The translations under genes were made by a program, and so were the position numbers. This document shows, piece by piece, positions 10,536 through 14,929 of a DNA stretch of 14,929 bases (within the stretch, counting starts at the first letter, position 1; every line of letters begins with the position of its first letter). The notes under the pieces were generated by a model. The model was not told the origin of the DNA. It worked only from the letters and a program-made list of their open reading frames with translations, and ran no database searches. The stretch is from CAYNFH01 sp964396385 (GTDB taxonomy: Bacteria > Armatimonadota > Chthonomonadetes > Chthonomonadales > CAJBBX01), in the NCBI GenBank assembly GCA_964396385.1, contig CAYNFH010000166.1, positions 1 through 14,929 on the forward strand. The letters are read 5' to 3'.

Positions 10536-12893
10536 TCAATTACGCAGTGGTTTGCCGGTGCTGACGAGGTGCTTGATACGGGCCAGGGTCTCCGGCGTGC
10601 CGGCGAGTGAGAGGAACGCTTCGCGCTCCAGGTCCCGCAGATACTCCTCGTCTACCTTCGTGCGAGGCAGGACCTCACCACCGCACAGGACATAAGCGGC
10701 GCGTTCCGCAATACGGGCGTCGTGGTCAGTAATCTGATCGGCGCGGCGCAGGAGATGGATCTCCCACCGAAAGCGGGCCAGCCCCTCCTCGCCCATGACC
10801 GGAACGCGCGACGGTTGCGGCGGCCGGTAGTCCGTGGCGAGCGCCAGGGCGCGCTGTTTGGCCTCGAAGAGCAGGTGGTCCGGGTGACGGGTAATGGCAT
10901 CCCCTGGGCGAAGGTAGCCCAGCTCCACCGCCTCGTCCGCGCTGCCGGAGAACCGTGCCAGGCGAAGGTTGTCCCAGACCGGCCGGACGAATGGGAAGGG
11001 GTCGTTCGCCTCCAGCACGGTGCCCGGAGGCACCTCCGCCATGGCGCGCACCAGCATCTCCGCGATGCCTCCGCCCACCGGGATGAGGCCGGCGTTGGCC
11101 TCCGGCAGGCCGATGGAGCTCTCGAAGGCAGCCTGGACCGCGGCGGCGTGGAGCATGATCTCGCAGCCGCCGCCCAGGGTGTAGCCGTATGCCAGGCTTA
11201 CGACCGGCACGCGGGCATACTTCAGGCTGAGGGTGGTCGACTGGAAAGCCGCCATGGCACCGTCGATTCCCTTCCAGTCGTGCTCCTCCACCATGCGGGC
11301 CAGGAGGCTCAGGTTGAATCCGGCGCTGAGGCTCTCACCGCTTCCGCCGACGATGAGGCAGGCGAAGTCGCGCTCGGCGCGCTGGCGGGCGGCGTTTAGA
11401 AATGCCATCACATCCGGGTCGAGGACGTTCAGCTTGGTCCGCCATTCCACGCAGAGCGCGCCGTCGCCGAGGTCGACCATCGCGGCGTTCTCGGTCTGCT
11501 CGACTGTCTTGCCGGCCTTCTTCAGGTCCTTCAGGACGATGACCTCCGGCGGGCGGGGGAGCGGCTCCATCTTGCCTGTGTGGAAGTCGAAGTAGAAGTG
11601 ATGTCCGTCCCGATTGTAGTAGAACCGCTCCTCGCCGGCTTCCCGGAGTTGTCGGACCATGGCCGGCGCCGGCTCCAGCCAGGGGAGGAGACCGAGCGCG
11701 TCCAGCGCGTGGAAGGGACCCACCTCCCAGCCGAATCCGCCTGTGATGGCGTCGTCTACCTCTACAATGCGGTCTGCGACCTGCGGGGTCACATCGACCA
11801 TGTAGCCGAGCGTCGCCCGAAGCATGTCTCTGAGGAAGACGGAACGGCGGTCTTCTTGCAGCGCGCACAGAGTGCGCAGCCGCTCCGCGAGAGGCCGGGT
11901 CTCCAGCTCCTGTGCGAACGGGTCCGGCTCCCGGCGCGGGCGGTACTCGCCAGTGGCAAGATCGAGCGAGCGGATCTCGCCGTTGGGCTCACGCCGGTAG
12001 AATCCACCCCCCGCCTTCGCGCCCGTGCGGCCCACCTCGATGAGCTTGCGCATCAGCGCCGGGAGCCGGAGCCCCTGGTAGGCGGCGTCATTGGGAAGGT
12101 CCCGCGCCAGGTTGTCGATGATGCGTGCCGTGATGTCCAGGCCGATTACGTCCGCGAGGCGAAAAGTGCCGCTCTTCGGGCGGCCGATGAGGGGGCCCGT
12201 GAGGTAGTCCGTCTCCTCCACGGTCAGGCCGTGCGCTACGGCGAGGGAGATGGTCGTCGCCAGCGCATACATCCCCAGGCGCGTGGAGATGAAGCCCGGT
12301 GTGTCCTTTGCACGGATGACGCGCTTGCCGAGGACGCGCTCCGCGAAGCGCGCGAACCCCTCGAACACCTCCAGCGAGGTCTCCGCGGTGGGAATGAGCT
12401 CCAGCGGCTTCATGTACCGCGGCGGGTTGAAGAAGTGCGTGCCGAGGAAACGGGACCGAAACTCTGGCAGGCAGCCGGCCACCATGCCCGCGAGGCTGAG
12501 GCCGGAGGTGTTGCTGCTCACCACCGTCTCCGGGCCGGCGTGAGCGGCAATGGCCTCCATTAGGTCGCGCTTGACGGCGGGGTCCTCCGCGGCGGCCTCC
12601 ACCACCCAGTCGGCATCGGCCATCCGGGCCAGGTTGTCGGCCGTGTTGCCGACGCGGACTCGCGCGGCGTACGCCGGAAGTGCGAAGTGAGGTGGCTTCG
12701 CCTTCAGGGCGCGGTCCAGCCCCTCCTGCGCCAGGCGGTTGCGCGACTTCGTATCGGTCCCCACCCCCTCCGGAACCCGGTCCAGCAGGCTGACCCGCCA
12801 TCCGGCATTGGCCAGAATCGCCGCGATGCCGGCGCCCATCACGCCCGCACCGACCACCACCGCGTGGCCGGTAACGCTCTTCTCGTTCAGCAT
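10536..12893 (-). CDS. fadN: 3-hydroxyacyl-CoA dehydrogenase / enoyl-CoA hydratase, FadN type
   Basis: A two-domain beta-oxidation enzyme that hydrates enoyl-CoA and oxidises the 3-hydroxyacyl-CoA. In its 785 residues the dehydrogenase comes first, the order of Bacillus FadN (YusL) and opposite to E. coli FadB. The NAD-binding VVGAGVMGAGIA is at residues 13-24, SSNTSGLSL follows, and catalytic His153 lies in GTHFFNPPRYMKPLELIPT, with DTPGFISTRLG after it. The crotonase domain begins near residue 470, with SAGFNLSLL for the oxyanion hole, GYTLGGGCEIM with Glu578, and GLPEANAGLIPVGGG with Glu598; this pair is spaced as the two catalytic glutamates of rat mitochondrial enoyl-CoA hydratase. The protein ends in GKPLRN, typical of the family. 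The start is ATG (12891-12893) with a poor ribosome binding site. The thiolase and acyl-CoA dehydrogenase partners are not in the window. Confidence 0.95.
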   Translation of the reverse strand: MLNEKSVTGHAVVVGAGVMGAGIAAILANAGWRVSLLDRVPEGVGTDTKSRNRLAQEGLDRALKAKPPHFALPAYAARVRVGNTADNLARMADADWVVEAAAEDPAVKRDLMEAIAAHAGPETVVSSNTSGLSLAGMVAGCLPEFRSRFLGTHFFNPPRYMKPLELIPTAETSLEVFEGFARFAERVLGKRVIRAKDTPGFISTRLGMYALATTISLAVAHGLTVEETDYLTGPLIGRPKSGTFRLADVIGLDITARIIDNLARDLPNDAAYQGLRLPALMRKLIEVGRTGAKAGGGFYRREPNGEIRSLDLATGEYRPRREPDPFAQELETRPLAERLRTLCALQEDRRSVFLRDMLRATLGYMVDVTPQVADRIVEVDDAITGGFGWEVGPFHALDALGLLPWLEPAPAMVRQLREAGEERFYYNRDGHHFYFDFHTGKMEPLPRPPEVIVLKDLKKAGKTVEQTENAAMVDLGDGALCVEWRTKLNVLDPDVMAFLNAARQRAERDFACLIVGGSGESLSAGFNLSLLARMVEEHDWKGIDGAMAAFQSTTLSLKYARVPVVSLAYGYTLGGGCEIMLHAAAVQAAFESSIGLPEANAGLIPVGGGIAEMLVRAMAEVPPGTVLEANDPFPFVRPVWDNLRLARFSGSADEAVELGYLRPGDAITRHPDHLLFEAKQRALALATDYRPPQPSRVPVMGEEGLARFRWEIHLLRRADQITDHDARIAERAAYVLCGGEVLPRTKVDEEYLRDLEREAFLSLAGTPETLARIKHLVSTGKPLRN

Positions 12894-12900
12894 AACGGAA

Positions 12901-13016
12901 GTCGTGAGTCGTGAGTCGTGAGTCGTGAGAACCGAAAGTCGCGCAAGCGGTCAGCAGCGGAGAGACGCCGCAAGTGACAGCCAGGTACTCTCGACTCTCG
13001 ACTTTCGACTCTCGAA
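12901..13016. repeat. Heptamer tandem repeats flanking a short spacer, upstream of fadN
   Basis: GTCGTGA occurs four times in tandem (12901-12928). At 12989-13016 there are four 7-base units on the TCTCGAC/TTTCGAC theme, whose complement is GTCGAGA/GTCGAAA. The two arrays are therefore related in inverted orientation and could pair imperfectly. They fill most of the 130-base gap between fadN and the preceding minus-strand gene. No promoter for fadN is recognisable in the gap. Confidence 0.8.
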
Positions 13017-13023
13017 TCGCCCT

Positions 13024-13569
13024 TCATGGCTGGTTCACCTCCGGGATCTCCGCGTCGACCTCCGTGATCTTCCATTCGTAGGTCTTGAGCATGCCCCAGA
13101 GGTGGGGGATGGACCGGCGCTGTACGACGAACCGGACCGGCCTGTTGTAGTAGGTCTCCGTAAAGTCCTTGGAGCCGGGCGGGAGCTCGCCGGCAACGGC
13201 CTGCGTGTCCAGGGTCACCGTATTGCCGGAGCGGCTGTACCGCATGTCGCGGAACTGGACTTCCAGATTCCGCGCCGTGCCGAAGAAGCGATGCAGCAGG
13301 TCCCGGAGCTGCTCCAGGTTCTGTCCGGCCGCCTTGACGTCCGGCGAGGCGAACCCGAGCACCGCCTCCGTGTTCTTGCGGACGAACGCGTCCGCCAGGC
13401 GATTGAGCATGTCGTGCGCGTCCTGCTCGGTGAACTCCGGATGCGTGTCGCTGAGGATAGGTATGTAGACGGCGGCCAGGAGCACCAGCAGCGCGCCGCA
13501 GATGATCAGGACAATCTTGGAGGAGGTCCGCATCGGCCGGCGGCCGGTGTACTCGGCGTATTCGGTCAC
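13024..13569 (-). CDS. Small membrane-anchored protein, possibly NTF2/SnoaL-like
   Basis: A 181-residue protein I cannot assign to a family with confidence. Residues about 18-38 (KIVLIICGALLVLLAAVYIPI) form one transmembrane helix or an uncleaved signal anchor, preceded by basic residues, so the rest probably faces outward. The segment from EFTEQDAHDMLNRLADAFVR to the end has a helix followed by strands (LEVQFRDMRYS, TVTLDTQAVAG, RPVRFVVQRR, YEWKITEVDAEI), which resembles the cone-shaped NTF2/SnoaL fold; this is an impression from pattern only. The GTG start (13567-13569) is supported by GGGAG 6 bases upstream and lies three bases after the citrate synthase stop, so it is translationally coupled to that gene. 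An internal ATG at residue 13 lacks a ribosome binding site. Confidence 0.75.
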   Translation of the reverse strand: MTEYAEYTGRRPMRTSSKIVLIICGALLVLLAAVYIPILSDTHPEFTEQDAHDMLNRLADAFVRKNTEAVLGFASPDVKAAGQNLEQLRDLLHRFFGTARNLEVQFRDMRYSRSGNTVTLDTQAVAGELPPGSKDFTETYYNRPVRFVVQRRSIPHLWGMLKTYEWKITEVDAEIPEVNQP

Positions 13570-13572
13570 GGG

Positions 13573-14814
13573 CTACTCCCGCTGGTCCAGCGGCACAAAC
13601 GCGCGCCGCTCCGGGCCCTGGTAGAGGTTGGTCGGGCGGATGATCCGATTGTTGTCGAGCTGCTCGATAATGTGCGCCGACCAGCCTACGACACGGGATA
13701 CCACAAAGATGGGCGTGTAGAGCGGGATGGGGAGTCCCATCAGGTAGTAGGCCGGGGAGACCGGAAAGTCCAGGTTGGGATAGAGGCCCTTTTCCTCCAA
13801 CATGATGCGCTCCAGAACGTCCGAGATGCGGGACCAGCGCTCGTTGTCCAGCCGCCGCCCGAGCTCTCGGGTGTAGTCCCGCACGATCTGCGCGCGCTGA
13901 TCGCCCTTCTTGTACTCGCGGTGCCCAAAGCCCATCACGCGCGGTCGGGGATTGTCCGGCGTCTTAGTGAGCTTGCGCCGGAGCCAGGGCTCGGCGTTAT
14001 CCGGTTCCCCAATCTCCAGCAGCATCTTCATCACCTCTTCGTTGGCGCCGCCGTGCAGAGGCCCCTTGAGCGCGCCGATGGCGGAGACGACGCCACTGTA
14101 GAGATCGGAGAGCGTGGAGACGGTGACGCGGGCCGCGAACGTGGAGGCGTTGAAGCCGTGCTCCGCGTAGAGGATGAGCGTAGTATTAAGGACCTTCACA
14201 GCGTACGGGTCCGGCTCCTCTCCCGTCAGAAGGTGCAGGAAGAGGGCGGCGGTGCCGAGCGACGGGTCCGGCGGAGTAGGCGCCTGGCCGTGCAGCACGC
14301 GCCACCCGTTGGCGACCAGGGCGGGCATCCTGGCGGTGAGGCGGACCGCCTTGGCGAGGTTCGCGTCGTGCGCCCCCCCAGCCCCGAATTCCGGGGGGGC
14401 GGGCCCCCGATTAGCGGAGCGAGCGTGCGTAGCTCCGCCGCCCGCCAGCCCCCCGCCCCCCAATTCTGGGCGAGCTAATTGAGCGGGATCGTAGAGGGCG
14501 ACCGTTGCGACGGCGATCTTGAGCCAGTCCATCGGGTCGGCATCGGCCGGCAGGCAGCCCAGAACGTCATAGACGACCTGCGGCACGTCGCGTTCGCTGC
14601 CCAGCCAGTCTGCGAACTCTACGAGCTGCTCGCGAACCGGTAGCTCGCCGTAAAGGAGCAGATAGGCGACCTCCTCGAAGGTGGCGTGGTCGCAGAGGTC
14701 GTGGACGTTGTAGCCGCGGTAGGTGAGGACGTTGTGCTCGGTGTCTATGTGGGAGAGCGAGCTGACACCGGCGATGACGCCCTCCAGGCCAGGGCTGTAA
14801 TTTTCAATTTCCAA
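13573..14814 (-). CDS. gltA: Citrate synthase (or 2-methylcitrate synthase-like) with an in-frame repeat-derived insertion
   Basis: The enzyme condenses oxaloacetate with acetyl-CoA at the entry to the citric acid cycle. It has 413 residues, against about 370-380 for this short bacterial type. Family landmarks are YSPGLEGVIAGVSSL (6-20), LTYRGYNVHDL, FEEVAYLLLYGELP, EHGFNASTFAARV with His219, GALKGPLHGGANE with His254, GFGHREYKKGD, and NLDFPVSPAYYLMGLP with Asp349; the catalytic His/His/Asp are intact. Residues about 113-149 are Gly/Ala/Pro-rich and have no family counterpart; without them the length is normal. The start appears to be TTG (14812-14814) inside a heptamer repeat, with GGAG about 9 bases upstream; an in-frame TGA at 14818-14820 excludes anything longer. 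It lies between an upstream gene ending at that TGA and the membrane protein gene three bases downstream. Citrate versus methylcitrate specificity is not resolved. Confidence 0.93.
   Translation of the reverse strand: MEIENYSPGLEGVIAGVSSLSHIDTEHNVLTYRGYNVHDLCDHATFEEVAYLLLYGELPVREQLVEFADWLGSERDVPQVVYDVLGCLPADADPMDWLKIAVATVALYDPAQLARPELGGGGLAGGGATHARSANRGPAPPEFGAGGAHDANLAKAVRLTARMPALVANGWRVLHGQAPTPPDPSLGTAALFLHLLTGEEPDPYAVKVLNTTLILYAEHGFNASTFAARVTVSTLSDLYSGVVSAIGALKGPLHGGANEEVMKMLLEIGEPDNAEPWLRRKLTKTPDNPRPRVMGFGHREYKKGDQRAQIVRDYTRELGRRLDNERWSRISDVLERIMLEEKGLYPNLDFPVSPAYYLMGLPIPLYTPIFVVSRVVGWSAHIIEQLDNNRIIRPTNLYQGPERRAFVPLDQRE
14371..14478 (-). repeat. Palindromic repeat-like insertion inside the citrate synthase gene
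   Basis: Between the codons for ALYDPAQ and DANLAKAV lies a stretch of C-runs and G-runs with nested inverted repeats. CCCCGAATTCCGGGG is at the left and CCCCCCAATTCTGGG at the right. Between them GCGGAGC pairs with GCTCCGC around 11 bases, and TTAGC near 14411 matches GCTAA at 14474-14478. Its base composition and palindromes look like an intergenic repeat rather than coding sequence, yet the frame is kept and no stop occurs. No second copy is in the window. Confidence 0.75.
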
Positions 14815-14826
14815 TTTTCAATTCTC
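14799..14826 (-). repeat. Heptamer repeat spanning a stop codon and the citrate synthase start
   Basis: On the plus strand ATTTTCA, ATTTCCA, ATTTTCA and ATTCTCC follow each other, four 7-base units. Read on the minus strand they supply the TGA stop of the upstream gene (14818-14820), one AAA codon, and the TTG start of citrate synthase. AT-rich in a GC-rich setting, it looks inserted or expanded at the gene junction. Confidence 0.75.
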
Positions 14827-14928
14827 CACTTCGGTGGCCGGGTCAGCACAAGAGAATCGAGTGGAGAGGGAGCGGTCCAGGTCCTGGAAGCGCGCGTAGG
14901 CCACCAGATCATACAGCTCGGCGCGGGT
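14818..14928 (-). CDS. Unidentified protein, C-terminal end only (5' end outside window)
   Basis: The minus-strand frame from the right edge is open for 36 residues and ends at TGA (14818-14820). It reads TRAELYDLVAYARFQDLD then RSLSTRFSCADPATEVEN. The first half looks like a normal amphipathic helix of a folded protein. The last few residues (VEN and the stop) fall within the heptamer repeat, so the original C-terminus may have been altered. The stop lies three bases before the citrate synthase start, so the two genes are probably cotranscribed and translationally coupled. I cannot name the family from this fragment. Confidence 0.6.
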   Translation of the reverse strand, partial: TRAELYDLVAYARFQDLDRSLSTRFSCADPATEVEN

Positions 14929-14929
14929 C

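Noticed and set aside
11580..12563. A 327-codon plus-strand open frame within fadN.
   Set aside because: It is antisense to the dehydrogenase domain of fadN, matches no family I recognise, and has the composition of a complementary-frame artefact.
12901..13016. A CRISPR array.
   Set aside because: Units are 7 bases with no spacers, and the two arrays are inverted relative to each other; no cas gene is nearby.
12925..14478. A 517-codon open frame on the plus strand.
   Set aside because: It lies antisense to the membrane protein and citrate synthase genes, which have clear family motifs. Its protein is low-complexity Arg/Gly/Val-rich, typical of shadow frames in GC-rich DNA.

Overview
The window comes from a GC-rich diderm bacterium. 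A predicted outer-membrane barrel protein (DUF3187), secreted DUF1080 and PhoPQ-related proteins and a Gfo/Idh/MocA oxidoreductase together recall Armatimonadota or the Planctomycetes/Verrucomicrobia groups. That placement is inferred from gene content and is weak. No rRNA, tRNA, CRISPR array, transposase or phage gene was seen, and no gene-free stretch exceeds 300 bases.

Layout. The left edge holds the C-terminal end of a class III nucleotide cyclase-like domain (+) that lacks the usual transition-state residues. It is followed by a large palindromic repeat, a TATAAT box and gpmA (+, phosphoglycerate mutase). Converging on gpmA is a minus-strand cluster, larE - larB - Gfo/Idh/MocA oxidoreductase; larE and larB make and sulfurate the precursor of the nickel-pincer nucleotide cofactor. 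Divergent from larE is an AddA/UvrD-type superfamily 1 helicase (+) that stops soon after motif VI and has no nuclease domain. Converging on it are three secreted-protein genes on the minus strand: a PhoPQ-activated-pathogenicity-related protein coupled to a DUF3187 protein through a GTGA overlap, then, beyond three palindromic repeats, a DUF1080 protein. Next on the minus strand are fadN (3-hydroxyacyl-CoA dehydrogenase/enoyl-CoA hydratase) and a likely operon of an unidentified gene (cut by the window edge), citrate synthase, and a small membrane-anchored protein. Central metabolism is represented by gpmA, fadN and citrate synthase.

The most unusual aspect is the repeat content. At least three kinds of repeat are visible: (i) a 49-57 bp hairpin with a GTCATCCCGAG core, four copies in one orientation, with compensated stem changes; (ii) a two-hairpin element built around AGTCCGC...GCGGACT, three copies; (iii) short tandem repeats with 7-bp (once 8-bp) periodicity at several sites. 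Repeat-like DNA also lies inside two conserved genes without breaking the frame: about 40 residues between helicase motifs II and III, and about 37 residues in citrate synthase. A heptamer repeat also supplies the stop codon of the last gene and the start codon of citrate synthase. This resembles the Rickettsia palindromic elements, in which selfish repeats are tolerated inside proteins, but here with unrelated sequences.
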